From: Dysidea avara
Lineage: Eukaryota; Porifera; Demospongiae; Dictyoceratida; Dysideidae
Length of the DNA stretch: 64,000 nucleotides
Assembly: GCF_963678975.1 (NCBI RefSeq)
Contig: NC_089274.1
Location: 1,042,001-1,106,000 of the forward strand
Reading direction: 5' to 3'
Of this stretch, positions 19,201 through 32,300 are shown piece after piece. Below the pieces are notes generated by a model, which saw only the letters and a list, made by a program, of their open reading frames with translations, had not been told where the DNA came from and did not search any database. Positions within the stretch are counted from its first letter, which is position 1. Every line of letters begins with the position of its first letter. The translations under genes and the position numbers were made by a program.

Positions 19201-22200
19201 CCAGCCTTATTTTCCACATCAGCAGTATTGGTTAGGTATAACCAAATTGTCTGCAGAGTGATCCCACTGTGGAATTTTAAATTTTCCTATTTAATTGACT
19301 TTTCTGCTGACTGGCTGACTAACTGACTGGTTCCTTCAGCCAAGCATATCTCAGCTATGGTTAAGGCTACAACTTTGATTTCTTCACTGTTCAACATTGC
19401 TCTAGCCGAAGATGTGCTTTTCGCCAACCACAGCAGCTACAATACATACATCATGGACTTATTCCTTTGTGTTCCATTTCTTTCTCCACTAGCTACTATG
19501 TAGGTGTTGATTTGCGGTGCTCTAGACTCCTAGAACAGTTATAACATGTTGGCATTGTTTAACTTGTTTCCTTTTTTCTTCCAGTGATCTCTATTCTTCC
19601 ATTTTTACATCAGTAAATAATGTACCAGACATTTGAATGAAAAGATGTTCATATGTTTTAGTGGGTCATGCAGTACTACAAATGAGCCAATTTCATACAC
19701 ACATTTAACTAATAAGGACACCTTGATAATCAGGACACTTGTACATTGGTGTTAGTGTACCCCTGAAATCAGGACACCTCACTAATAAGGACACCTTGAT
19801 GATCAGGACACTTGTCCATTGGTGTTAGTGTACCCCTGAAATCAGGACACCTCACTAATAAGGACGCCTCCCAAGGTGAAGTTTTACTGTAGTTACCCAC
19901 ATACCTGTTTGGACTGTAGTGACACAAATCCTTCATATTGCCCCAGGGAGATATGGATGAAGGCATGAGCTGTGAGCAAAATATTCTCCTTCAAACAGTT
20001 CACATCTTCAAGACTTCTTGACTGTCTCTCGTCACCACTCCACACATCAAGGGCCTTTATCAACATGTCAAAACATTCCAGCAATTGCTGCTTGGTCTGT
20101 CAATGAGGAAGTGATGTAGGGAATATCCAGTGACAATTAATTGTTACAAGGAGACACATCTTCAAGATGTGTAATTACACTATGGTACCAGATGTTACAA
20201 ATTTTATGTTGAGAAGGTTTGTAAGGGATCTGGGACACATATGACATGTAAGGGATCTGGGACACATATGACATGTAAGGGATCTGGGACACATATGACA
20301 TGTAAGGGATCTGGGACACATATGACATGTAAGGGATCTGGGACACATATGACATGTAAGGGATCTGGGACACATATGACATGTAAGGGATCTGGGACAC
20401 ATATGACATGTAAGGGATCTGGGACACATATGACATGGAGATACAATTTGTCCTTTAGTTGAGCTAAGCCCTGACAGATGATTATAAAGAGAAGACATGT
20501 GCTGTTTGGCTTTGGGAAAGGGTCAGAACACACTATGTACCTCATAGCCTCTCTATAGGAAATGTATGGTGAAAACTTTGAAGTATCAGATATTTGAACA
20601 AAATATTGAAACATCGTTAACAGATAAAGTAATACTACAAACTTCAAGAATTCCATCCTTGAGTTAATGTTTTTGAAAACTCAGTTCAACATATCAACAT
20701 TAAATTAGATCACAAGATGAATGTGACAAACCCCCTTACTCACTGTTGTTGTTCGAAAACATTTCAGAGATAGTAAAATACCATTAATCTTAGCTGACTC
20801 TCTGTGGACACAACTGACTGCCCTATCAGTCAACCTCAAGAAGTAACACCTTGCCATTTGCAGTAATTGGTTGTCCACTGGTAATTTGTATTTCTTCCAA
20901 TTACTAGTAAAATACGTACAATCAAAATACATAAATATATGAAGAAGGACTTACCATGCGTTTGTAGATAATATCGGACACCAAACTTTGTGTTTGTGTA
21001 GGAAGTCTTCTCTGTAATATGATTGGTTGAATTCTTTTCAAAAGGGCATGTCTCAGTCTCACCTGAGCTTGGTATATTCCATGTCTAGTGAAACAGGTAC
21101 TTGTATGGCCCCTCCCATTGTCTGTGACACCTAAATATGATACCATATTAGGGTACTGTATGAATTCTAGCTAACATGATATATATATATACTGGAACCT
21201 GTAATGTGGACACTTGCAGGACACCTACATAATCCAGTTAGTACATGGAAAAGTTCCAGATGTCGTAATATCAGGTTACATTGTGGCACAACTCATGATG
21301 TATCACATTAAGGTATGACTAGTTAGGGTATGAGTCAATAAGGTACCTGCACATACTCCACCATAGTTTCTATCTTCTTTTCCACTTCCTTGTAGCCAAC
21401 AACAGTTTCCTATTATGGGATATACTCTTCCCCACTATACGGGGGTAGCAGTGACATACCCTAATTTCCTTAGTGCTGCCAGGATACCAGTCAGGTGCTG
21501 CACACACCACCTCGGTCATGTGATCCACTTGTGATCTGGTGAGTGGACCAGTGTGGGCTACTTCCTGTGTGTGACATCATAATGTCACCATCACCATAGT
21601 AACTGTGGAAACACACCTTAATGATGTCAACAAACTGTGCTCTCTTCTGATAGGCTAGCTTGAGAAAGTCGTCCACTTTCATCTTCTTACTATGGCTCTG
21701 TATCTCAGCCCATTGTTGAAGCTGTGGAGAGGAATGGAGTTTTATATGAGGAACAGTGTTGGGGATAACACGTTACTTATGTAACGCGTTATGTAATAAT
21801 TATTACTTTTGTGGTAACTAAGTAATATAACGAAATACACTATAAAAACAGGTAATATAACTCAAGTTACTTTACTTACAAATGTAACTCGTTACCTAAT
21901 CTCGTTAGTAATCCACTGAGTAACGCCTAGCCACAACGAAGTATTGAAGCCAACTGATGAAGCTTATTCACCAGCTTCTTACTTATAACCAAGATTTGCA
22001 CATTGCCCAACAACGCAATCATGTCATGTGATAAAGTGGTAGTTTCACACATGACAACTTAAGGCTGTGGACACAAAGTAATATAATATGTAATATTATT
22101 ATAGTTTATTTTTTGGGTAATATGTAACTGTAACTAAATAGTTCTGTTGCAAGTAATATGTAATATGTAACTAGTTACTTGTAAAAAGTAACCGTCCCAA

Positions 22201-24659
22201 CACTGATGAGGAAATACTGCATTTATCAGTCAAATTTACAACCCAACAACTTAGTGTACATCACTACGATAATAGCACACCGATAACTATTAACAGAATG
22301 CTAACCTTCTCTATTACTAGGATTGCAAACTAGAGTTAGAAGTGTACTGATAATTGGATCGGTTATATTGGCCTTGTTTTTGCATATCGGTATTGGATCA
22401 AGTAACATGTGTAAACCAGCAGCAGATACAGATGTACATAAACATCTATCTATGGGCTAGTAATATTCTAGCAACACTGTTTATATTTGATTTATGCTAC
22501 CATATTGGATCAGCTTTGTTTATCAGCTTGATAATATTATTGGAATATCCGCTAAAAGTCATATTGGTGCACCTCTACCCGAGTACTTGTCAAGATCATA
22601 TGATCCATTATTTATTAGTTCACAAGATGTATTTGCCATCAAGAAGTGATGAAGGGTGTGAAGTTAGACTAAACACTTTACTTGTCAGGATCAATTCCAA
22701 GTACTATTATAGGGTAAACAATTGTGTACTCACAAATACCATTTATACTGTACCATAAGTTATTTACAACTTTGTTTAACCAACAGATGTAGACATCCTG
22801 ACTCTACAGTACTCGACTACTAAAAATTGTCACACCTAACTGGTATGCACAAACATTTAAGCTAAATGGAGATTCGTTACTAAGATTGATTCTTCATCAG
22901 ACAACTATTTGACAAATTCTACACTAGCACTACAACCAGAGGAGGTTGGACATGAGTGATAATCCCTTTGACATGTAACTACATCATGAGCATGGCAACA
23001 GGTGTTAAAGCCAGGGGTGTAGCCAGACTTTTGATGATGCCAGGGCCTAGTTGTAAGCTGAAGACCAAAAAAAAAGAAGTAACTACCTACTGACAATAGC
23101 TGCCCCCACCAACTATATCTCCTTATTTATATACGTAGCTAGCTACTCTGAACACTGTGACTGCCCAATTAGAGCATCTTGAATTATTGACGCCCAGGTT
23201 CTGGCTATGCCTCTGGTCAAAGCTTGTTTACTACCAACATGTAGATTTGTAAGGGAAGGGTTACATGTGGTATAGACACACAATTTGTCCTTCAGAGTAT
23301 TTATCAATATGAGGTGCAACCTGACCTAGAGGTGGTAGGGTACCATACCACAGGAATTTTGACAAAAGTAGGAATTTTGACTAATTTATAATTAATCAAC
23401 TTTGACAAATTAAAATTTTGAGGAAAAGCAAGAAATCACACTGATTTTTGAGGCGATTATTGACAAATATAACCAATTAGTCAAAGTTTTCTTTGTCAAT
23501 TTCCAATCATTTTTATTTTTTAGATAGACTGATGAATGATGGCCTACTCTAACACATGTTTACCTTTATATTAACATCTGTTTTTTGTTTCACATGCCCT
23601 CCAGCTACTGGTTTAGCTTTAATTCTCTTCTGTAGTCTGTTCTGCATGTTGTGCAGCACTGCAGAGTACTTGCCAGGGGGTGGGGCTTGTCCATCAACCT
23701 CTGATGGGGTGAGTTTGGCAGCTGCATTAGGCAGTGGAGGAGGGGCTGGTGCAACTGGAGGTAAAGGAGGCGGGGCAGGAATTAGTGATGATTGACACTG
23801 CAACTGCTTTTGATGCGTGGGAGTTGAAACTGAACTCCCTAGATCAGGAATGGAGTTAAGACCACTGTTGGCAGCTTTTGCACGTTCCTGCAGCAGAGAC
23901 GAGAAACTTTTAGTATTCTGTACCATTGATTCAGGGCTGTCTTGATAGTAACGCTTTAATGCTGGATGTTTGATGTTAGCATATCTGTTGATCTCCTGAG
24001 GAGTGCGTGAAATTGAATAAGTTCCAGGGGTGGGTGGCGTTTGCTGATATCCAAACAGATTGGTAGATGGGGGAGTAATTGTAATGTGACATGACGCCAT
24101 GACATGGGGTGGTGATGTCACTATTGCTGCCTCATTGGCTGAAGCTGGGGACTTGGCAATTAAAAGATCAGGTGATGCCTGCTGATCCACCCCCTCAGTT
24201 GTTGACGTCATCACAGGCCCCGCCTTTGATCTATCAAACAAAATGGCGTCCAGTGCTCCTCTCATGAAGGTCACAGCATGCTCCCACATTGACCTAATTG
24301 TACTAGAAGTGTTGTTCCCTGTGGTGGGGCAGTCCTTCTTTGCTGATGGTAGTTCAGCTTCATGGAGTAGAGAGCTTCTTTTCCGTCTCTTTCGTGACTT
24401 CCCCGTCGATTTGTTACTTACATCTTCTAGAGTATTATCTAACTTGCTCCTCAATGAGTGGGACGGGGTCGATACTTCATACTCCGTCCTATCCTCTGGT
24501 AATGGACTCTGCACAATCAACGTGAACAGCGGTAGCTAACTTGTAGTACGGCCACTAGAAATGCCTTACCATTTTAAGTTTGTCGTTTCGAAGTAATCGA
24601 ATTCGCGGCTCATTATTCTCACGATCAGAAAAGTTCTTAGATCGGCGTCTTCGCAACAT
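16297..24659 (-). CDS. Unrecognised 716-residue protein
   Basis: I do not recognise the family. Twelve exons on the minus strand: 24659-24570, 24508-23564, 21721-21617, 21564-21460, 21409-21347, 21130-21063, 21011-20955, 20903-20744, 20096-19905, 18700-18607, 18551-18415 and 16431-16297; phases agree throughout and the total is 2151 nt. The start is the first ATG after an in-frame TAG. Residues 1-75 are basic with nuclear-signal-like RRRR (3-6) and KSRKRRKR (67-74); about 100-270 is Ser/Thr/Pro-rich with SP/TP sites; 273-291 is a polyproline stretch (APPPLPP, APPPLP); about 320 to the end looks helical (LKLAYQKRAQFVDIIK, KKIETMVEYVQ). A C-terminal folded domain after a disordered nuclear N terminus is inferred. 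Intron 6 is 51 bp. Confidence 0.75.
16715..17161. mobile_element. MITE, TA target site
   Basis: A 447-bp element with ends CAGTGAAACCTC and GAGGTTTCACTG, flanked by TA on both sides. It lies in the last intron of the unrecognised gene. Internal phrases of the type CTCACTAATAAGGCCACC recur as fragments elsewhere in the window. Confidence 0.75.
18021..18402. mobile_element. MITE with 27-bp TIRs next to a splice donor
   Basis: TIRs TAGTATGTTCACGTTGAGC and reverse complement, TA flanks. A 385-bp copy lies at 43961-44345 in reverse orientation, and decayed relatives at about 20560-20700, 27820-28070 and 63280-63640. The right end lies 12 bp from the donor of the exon at 18415-18551. Confidence 0.8.
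18701..19904. other. Intron of the unrecognised gene
   Basis: Between exons 9 and 10. Holds one ACTCTAATAGA motif (about 18854-18875) and, at 19710-19880, a twice-repeated phrase with CTAATAAGGACACCTTGAT and CAGGACACTTGT. Nothing else recognised. Confidence 0.5.
20221..20436. repeat. 27-bp minisatellite, 8 copies
   Basis: Eight consecutive copies of a 27-bp unit beginning GTAAGGGATCTGGGACACAT, essentially identical. As 27 is a multiple of 3, several frames stay open; these are not genes. It lies in the intron between exons 8 and 9 of the unrecognised gene. Confidence 0.95.
21754..22205. mobile_element. hAT-type MITE with intact 8-bp duplication
   Basis: A 452-bp element starting CAGTGTTGGGGATAAC and ending CCGTCCCAACACTG, flanked by perfect 8-bp direct repeats ATGAGGAA (21746-21753 and 22206-22213). 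The CAGTGTTGGG end and 8-bp duplication are typical of hAT elements. Confidence 0.85.
22206..23563. other. Intron 2 of the unrecognised gene, repeat-rich part
   Basis: No exon found. At about 23012-23217 is a small TIR element with ends CAGGGGTGTAGCCAGA and TCTGGCTATGCCTCTG. The plus-strand open frame at 22354-22758 has no recognised motif. Confidence 0.5.
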
Positions 24660-24900
24660 CTCAACTAGTGGCCTCGTTACCGCCTGTACCACAGAGGATG
24701 CCTGTATCGGTCTCGGTGTGTTGTGCTCCCGTATCAGGTAGTACGTGCGCTACAATTCAAAAACACTCACGTGAGATCTGCCGTGCGCATGCGTAAATTT
24801 GTTGCACTCTGGTCAGAACAGGGTTTCCCGACATTCAGCTTTCTTGAGGTCGCTGTGACGTATCAAAAGCTAAGTGTAAATGAGTAGACGTACCGCTCTC
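24660..24900 (-). promoter_or_regulatory. Promoter region of the unrecognised gene
   Basis: Upstream of the ATG at 24659. Holds a palindromic CTCACGTGAG E-box at 24766-24775 and an NRF1-like GCGCATGCG at 24785-24793. No TATA box recognised. No divergent partner gene is visible; retroelement debris begins at about 24950. Confidence 0.5.
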
Positions 24901-24949
24901 CCCTTCGCAAAACCATAGATTATCGATAGTCTATGGCAAAACCTTACCT

Positions 24950-25900
24950 GCTTTGGAAAGAGGTGGGCGGCGCCCCAAAACAATGATATCGAATATCTCC
25001 TTCTCTATAAATGGAATACAACAAGCACTTTGCAATCTTCAAGTAAACAAATCAAGTGGCCCTGACCGCATACCTCCTTATATTCTTAAAAACTGTGCCG
25101 AGGAGATCTCTCCTGTGTTGAAAGTAGCTAATATTTGCAGGGTCATTTACAACAGGTAATTTACCAACAGACTGGTTAACAGTAATATATGTCCAATTCA
25201 CAAAAAAGGAAGGCGTGATGATGCTTCTAACTACAGACCCATTTCTCTGACATCGATCTGTTCTAAAGTACTTGATCAACGATATTGCAAAAGGTTTGCT
25301 GATGATTGTCTATTGTATCGTGTGGTCTCATGTGAAGAGGACATTGCTGAACTCCAACGTGATCTTAATACCATGTTCAAATGGTCACAATTGTGGCAAA
25401 TGAAATTTAATGTTTCAAAATGTGTTACCTTGAAGTGTTACAGGATATGGAATCCATTGCTAACAGACTATAGTTTCATCAACACCCAAAAACTACAAAG
25501 TGTCAAGAAGCATCCATATCTGGGTATAGTAGCTATTTGACCAAACAATGACTTTCATTCCTCATATTGACAACATCACATCCAAAGCAACCTGACTAGA
25601 ACTTTGAATTTTGTTAAATGGAACTTGTGTAATTGCTCCCAGCAAACTAAATCTAGAGCCTACACTAGCCTCATCAGACCAACACTTGAATATGCTAGTT
25701 CTGTGTGGGATCCCCACCATAACAATCACATTGCCTCTATAGGAAAAATTCAAAGGAGAGCTCTTAGATGGATATTTTAAATAATGACTATAATTTCAGT
25801 CACAGTGTTACCAACATGCTACAAAGTCTCAATTGGCCTACATTACAACACCGTCGTAAAAGGATGCGTCTTACCTTGCTGTTTAAAAATTCCTAATTAG
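24950..25900 (+). pseudogene. Non-LTR retrotransposon reverse transcriptase remnant
   Basis: Frame-shifted RT fragments in correct order: NKSSGPDRIPPYILK, then SNYRPISLTSICSKVLDQ, then directly FADDCLLYR with the catalytic FADD motif, SQLWQMKFNVSKC, HPYLGI, and SLIRPTLEYASSVWDPH. Between the block ending KVLDQ and FADD about 80-100 expected residues are absent, an internal deletion. Stops and frame changes make it non-functional. Confidence 0.85.
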
Positions 25901-25964
25901 CTATTTCACTGCGATTTCCACAAATTCAAGAATTCATCATCATCAATCCTACTACTGTATGACA

Positions 25965-26497
25965 ACAAATATTGGCGAAACTAGTATTTGGCAATTTGCT
26001 ATAAAATTGCAGTTGGCGAAATTTTAATTTGGCGAAATGCTCTCACTGAAAAATTGGCGAATGGCGTAAGTACTGACTCGCTTTAAAGAATATTCTAGTC
26101 CTGCTTCCATAGACGCCTACTGGAATATCTGTGTTCCAATATCTTTCATGGACACACTTACTTTCAGGATTATTTGCTGTCTGTAGGCATACTCGTTCAT
26201 TTATCAATGGCTGTACACGAATTCATGTCTGCTGCTCTCTGCAAGCTTACGTGGAGCCACACCCACTAATCGAGTACGAGTTCTAGTCTAGTCAGTAAAC
26301 CACACCCATTTTGGCATGTGTGGAACCACAATAATTTACCATTTTCAGCAGTATCCATGAAGGTTTGTCGAAAACCTACTTCAACAACTGCTTGATCCAA
26401 TGTTTGAAAATATTGACGAAGTTTAAATTTGGCGGTTTTGTGACGAATCGCCAATTCGCCAAATTTTGTTCACCGCCAAATTTAATTGATATACGGT
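25965..26497. mobile_element. Probable foldback/MITE of the TTTGGCGAA family
   Basis: Left part rich in TTGGCGAAA, right part in its complement (TCGCCAATTCGCC, CCGCCAAATTT) ending at GATATACGGTAT. A 107-bp element at 51059-51165 has a similar ACCGTATA...TTTGGC design. Boundaries are approximate. Confidence 0.5.
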
Positions 26498-28990
26498 ATA
26501 TTGCCAGTTGATTGTAGTAAATATGTGATGAGCTGTTTACATTGTTGGTTCTTGTAGATCTAGGTTCAGCAGTTTGATGTCATGTGATACTCAGTTACGA
26601 CGATTGTCGGTGGATTCCTGCCCTACAAGTTTAATAGAACAGCATATAGCTAGTCAGTAAATGTTTGCATGCATGCAAGCATCATTTGTTTACACTATAG
26701 TGTAGGCCTTGTGTGCATACACTTTTCATATTTTTCTTTGATAATGTCTCACATATATCTAAGTGAGCGTGTTTCTCGTGTGTGTAGTTAGGTTGATGTT
26801 TATATGCCCAACCATCAAATATTGGCTGGCTACGCCCTTGCCAGAGTTGGGATAACATTTTGTAATTAAGTTATGTAATAAATTACTAATAATATAGTAT
26901 GTACCAGATTACATGCCAATGTGCTTGTGGTGAAAAGTGGTGGGAGGGATAAAAGCCTTCTGGTAGCAGCAGCATTAAGACATAGATCACATGCATATTT
27001 AGACTATAATTAATGTGTCTAGATGTGAGAATCTGATGCTCATTCATTCATGTAGAGTTTTGTTCAATTACTCTTAAGAGAACGTTATATACTCTGATAC
27101 CGTATAGAGTGTTGTTTTTTTCCAAAGGGGTCACAGACTGGCAGCCATATATGCATCTGTAAAAATTTCCCCCTTGAAATTTGTAGTTTGATCACGAAAA
27201 ATGTCCCATCAAAAAATCCCGTTATATATTGAATGAATAATAGAGGTCATTCTGATGAATAATAAATACTTGCAATTTTCCATTATTTTTTTAAATAATA
27301 AAAATAATTAAAGGCATATCTGGTGTGTGGTGATGTTCCTGATCCCAAGATACAGAATTGGGTAAGTAAAATAACCTACAAATTAAATATATAATATTTG
27401 TGACCACATCTATAGGCAGTTTGTTCCATTTATCAATTACTCTTTCTCTAAATACATGGGCTCTAATGTCATCTCTTGTTACCCGGCAGCTGCTTTGAAA
27501 TCTTACCAATACGGATTACTACCTCTTGTATTGTTATGTGATGTGAAAAATTGGCTTAGAAATGTTTTGAAATATACAGTAGACAGTAATCATATCACAG
27601 CTCTGCTAAAAACAGGTTCTTATACTAATACCTATTTCTGGAGAGAAATCCTTTTGTCTTTCATGCTAATAGCTGCTATATTTCTCTTAATGTGTTATAT
27701 AAAAACTAATCCTTTCAGGTTATGATTAGCCAGAGAGCATGAAGGAGTTCCCCTTTGTTGTGTGTAGTTTGACTTGTTTTTTTCCTCAAGCCTGTCCAGA
27801 ACAGTAGGTCTACTATATTTCATTCAAATGTCTGACACAATATTAATATGGCCAACTACAATTTTCACCATACACTTCCTATGGGGAATCCATAAAGGTG
27901 CAATGCTTATCGCAACTAGCCTTTCCCAAACTTGCCAAACCGTACATGTCTGTTGGCACCTTGGCTGTCACCACTAATCTGGTTGGCTGAAATGTTAATT
28001 GTCTTGAGAAAAAAATGCACTTTTAACTTTTAGCTGTTTTTCAGGATCCAGTTCATGGACGTGCTGTAAAATCTTGTATATTAAAATTCATGTACACATG
28101 GCTCCATATGAAAATTTTTTTTGATTTCATGAATATTGGATGAGTTAATTTGGTAAAGTGCTTGGCAGCTTATGAAACATCTGTTGAACAGATATAATTT
28201 AATTTTTACTGCTTTACAGAAGTTACAGCAAAATAATTACAGGCCACTTATCATTAATTTTATGGTTCAGGATCCCCGTCCACATAGCTATGTCTCACCA
28301 CCTAAATTTGGTTATTATTATGACATCACACAAGTTTTCACCATTATTTCATCATCTCAATGTTTCATGATTGTATGGAAATAATATACTAACTTGTTTA
28401 AATAGCTAATGGGCATAGAGGAATACAAGCTAGATGGGCTGATGACCCACCTCAATGTCAGACAGTGGAGGAGTTTTAACCCTTTAAAGATCAAGATACT
28501 CTGATAGAGTACTATAAGCTAACTTTTAATAAAACAGTCAGTCAGGTGTCTGTAAGATTGTAATGAATAAGCTGCCCACATTAATATTATTATAACAATA
28601 AGTGCATGGACTAGTTAATATTTACAGTTCTGAGGTCTAGCACTGGTAGCTATTTAGGCCATTCCAAATAAATTCTCGTACATGCGGTCCATTTCCATTA
28701 CAAGATTAGTAGTTAAATTTTCAAACAAATAGTTGCCTATAGCAAACTGTTTAAAGCATGGTCAAGCTTGTAACTACATGGTTTTATCTTTTAAGGAGCA
28801 GGAATGATAACATAGCTTAGGTGAATTGTGTCAACTTGGTAGCATACTGATAATTATGTGAGTTGACACCCTTATAAAATGAATGCAAAAATAACCAGAA
28901 AATAATGGAATAAATGCAAGAATAATGGCCTACTCAAGCTTGTACATCTTCTAAATTCACCAGGAGCCTTGTGGCACTTAATGAGCTCCT
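26498..28990. other. Intergenic region with element fragments
   Basis: A minus-strand fragment at 27291-27509 (RVTRDDIRAHVFRERVIDKWNKLP) resembles the C-terminal end of LINE-type ORF2 proteins. About 27820-28070 is a decayed copy of the MITE at 18021-18402. A degenerate ACTCTAATAGA motif is at 28495-28511. Nothing else recognised. Confidence 0.5.
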
Positions 28991-29342
28991 GATAACACAG
29001 GAGTATACATGTTAACTGATACCCTTGTAAAGATCAATATCAGTTTTACTGACCACATGCAGAATAATGTAACATTTTAGAGCTGTCATGCAGTGTGAAA
29101 CCAGATGCATAGCAACATGGTGGTGTTATGAATGTTAGAGCCCCTCCATAATTCAATATCAATGAAGTGTTAAATTCATTCAAATTTCAAAACATGTTCT
29201 GCATGCATGCCCTCTCAGCATATAGAGCAAATAACTTAGCCCCTCCCTTAGTTATCCACACCTTGGCCTCAGTAATTATTTTTCAGATATATAATGTAGC
29301 TCCTCACCTAGGTCTAGGGACAGACACTCTTGCCATTATAAC

Positions 29343-32300
29343 TTAGCCCCTCCCATGCCAAGATGGAAACCCAGCCACACTCACCTCCTCCAGCTGTTCA
29401 CTATGACACCTGTCAAGAGCAATCTACAATATATGGTAACATGTACTGTGCGTAACACTGCAGTGCACATATAGCAAGAAGTACACTACCCAGGGAATGA
29501 CACCATCTCTTTCAGCTCTTCCATCAATTTTAAAAGCTTGTCCTAGACTCCCACACATTCAATTCGATTTCAGAAGTCAGTCTAATCCAGAAATGATTCA
29601 AAAGTTTGCATGCAATTTGAAGTCAATTTTTACAATATTTCATCAGAGATCATTTTCTACTCTGAATCCAAAGGTGCTCTGTACCACTCTGTTCAGCATA
29701 AAGAAAACTGAAACAGTTATCACATGACAGAAATTAATACTATATCACAGCTACACAAATACACAAAACTATTGTCAATCATCAGTTAGTTCACATCCCC
29801 TCACAGACTCATGGTGACTTGTATAAACTACAAGTGAAGAATAATATGATCAATCCAGATGTCTAGGTAGTATGCTTCCTTACCTCGTCATATCGGAAGG
29901 TGGCTGTTCCATTGCGCTGATAATCTCTCTGCTGGAACTGAGCTGTAATATTATTAAACACAAGTAAACACCAAACTCTCACATACAAAACAGTAACACA
30001 TACTAGCTAAATAAAATACTCAATAAACACAACCCTTGTACAGTGGCTCACATAGCCACATTGTAAGTTCATGACAATCTCCCCAGTGTAAAGGCCTTTT
30101 CATACTACAGTTAAATGTGCATTGAAGCCGAATAACGATTTCACACATGAACCGGATTGACCACAATGCACATTCAATCTGGTTTCATGTCATCCACCTC
30201 AAGAGGTGAATTGGCTGGACTTGATGTGTATTAGCTCCAATAGCAATGGGGCGCCATACAATTTCCAGATATCTCACGCAAAGCATGGCTATTGTGCCAA
30301 GACTAAAGCGATGGTATACCTAGTGTTATACTCGGCTCGTGGGAGCAATACAGTGACCATGAGTGAGTGTCGAAGGAATAGCATACCCTTCTGAAATCAT
30401 CATTCCCGGTACAGGTTTCCTCTAAGAATTAACCAGCTTCTTGGCACCCAATATTTTGTTCATGTACTAACAACATTCCTCACTGTGAACACTTTACTGA
30501 CTACAATGGAATACAAAGAAGACAGTACAATGACCAACGTCATTAAAAATTTTCGTTATGTAATCGGGTAAATAATCACGTGTTATGAAAGTGAATTGAA
30601 TTCAGTTGCTGCACACGTAGAGTGAAATGGATTGATGTCCATTCGATCCACTCTCAGTCTGACCACAGCTGGATCTGCATTCAATGTGCATTAAGTGTGA
30701 AAAGGCCTAGCAATGAAGAATCAGTGTTCAACTGTGGCAAAGAATTCAGTACTTCCTGAAAAGTTAGTTGGAGAATGATTTCTCTTTACAACTAAATACT
30801 GCTAGCCACACTCACTTTACCTGTTAGTCTGGTAACTTTTTTTTATACCACTCACTTTTTTAACAAGTTTGACAGTGCTCACTGTAGAGTCTGGTCACAA
30901 CCATATACTGAAATTGTTTGAATCACATGGGTTTTGTCATGAAACTGATGGCTTTGTGACTAGGTAGTATTGTTATAGGTGCAGCCCCTCTTTGCTTAGG
31001 TTGTGCCCCTTGACTTATTTGGGAGTTTCCAGTTAGCACTTATCCATGCATAGTTACTGTAGATACTAATACTCTTTGGACAACAGTATCTATGGTGCTG
31101 CTCATCATACACCAAATATTACAGATTTGCCACTATAGTGGCAGTGTACATAAGTCCAGTATGCAGTTGTGACCAGACCCTTTTACAGCAACTAATCAAA
31201 ATGTCAAAAAGTAAACAATGTAAACGGGTCGGCAGTGCCAGACTATTTACCTGCAGCTACACTACTCACTTGTTATTGATCTCAGTTTAGTCACACAAGA
31301 CACAAAATCATCAAATGAAACTTTCCCATCAGTGGAGTAACGACGCATTAAACAACCAATACCTTGTGGGGACAAGTTGTAACCTGTACATTGCAACATA
31401 TTACATTACTCTAAATAATGATCACCACCTCACCAAATGATGTAATAGCTTGTTGTAGCTCATGTCCCTCCATTGTACCTGAACGATCTCGGTCAAAGTT
31501 CATAAATGTGGTCTATACAAGTGTCATAATATACTCTAATAGAACAGTTAGTACATTGCACACCTTCCACTGGTTCAAAACCGTCCATAGTTCCTTGAAC
31601 TCAGTAAACCCCATCTTGCCACTGAAATCACGCTGTGGTACAGTTCAGGAGTACAACAGCAACAGAGATTCTTTCTGGATGATTTTATTGTTCAAACAAA
31701 TAGCAAGAGATCATGTTGCTTGCCACTCCAAAGAATTTGGTGATCGACTATACCACAATTTTAGGTGTAACAAAACATTAGAAACAACATTCTAGCTAGC
31801 TAAAAACATGAAACCAACATAGTAGCTACACATGCGTACATGGAAGATTCTATTCAAAAACTAAATTTCTCAAACGCATACTTGCATCACCCACAAGGAT
31901 ACATCCAACATTGTTATCATTATCCTACATGTCTCCTTACTGAATGCTACACAACAAGCAGTACATGATGTGTTAGCATTGTTTATCACTGACTTTGGTA
32001 AGACCCACTAATCCCTGAGCTGGTCAGGCATCTCTGTAGTTCCTCTGCGTCAATTTGACCATCCTGTGACATGGAAAGACATTATCTGTATTAACCTCTG
32101 ACCTTTAACATCACTGCAATGACTGCATCAAGCCCACTCCACAGTACATACAGAAACCCACTAATGTAGCTAGCACTATACAGGCCACATTTCACTATCA
32201 TTATATAATTTCACTTCACAGTTCTTTTACACCCCCATGGCCACACAGAGCAACTGGCCACTACAACACTGTCCCAGGATTTCTCTGCAATTGCAAGGAA

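Noticed and set aside
20137..20656. Long open frames of nine-residue repeats (MSYVSQIPY, CHMCPRSLT and others)
   Set aside because: They are the 27-bp minisatellite read in several frames; it lies in an intron and 27 being a multiple of 3 keeps all frames open.
20922..21146. 74-residue frame GVTDNGRGHTSTCF... as one exon
   Set aside because: Its phase does not fit the preceding exon. Splitting it with a 51-bp intron (21012-21062) gives two exons in correct phase joining cleanly to the next.
23905..24539. Plus-strand open frames opposite the proline-rich exon
   Set aside because: Shadows of the 945-bp minus-strand exon, without motifs or splice partners.
21617..24659. CDT1 as identity of the unrecognised gene
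   Set aside because: A short PDW-containing stretch recalls the CDT1 C-terminal domain, but the geminin-binding domain is absent and about 300 residues follow.
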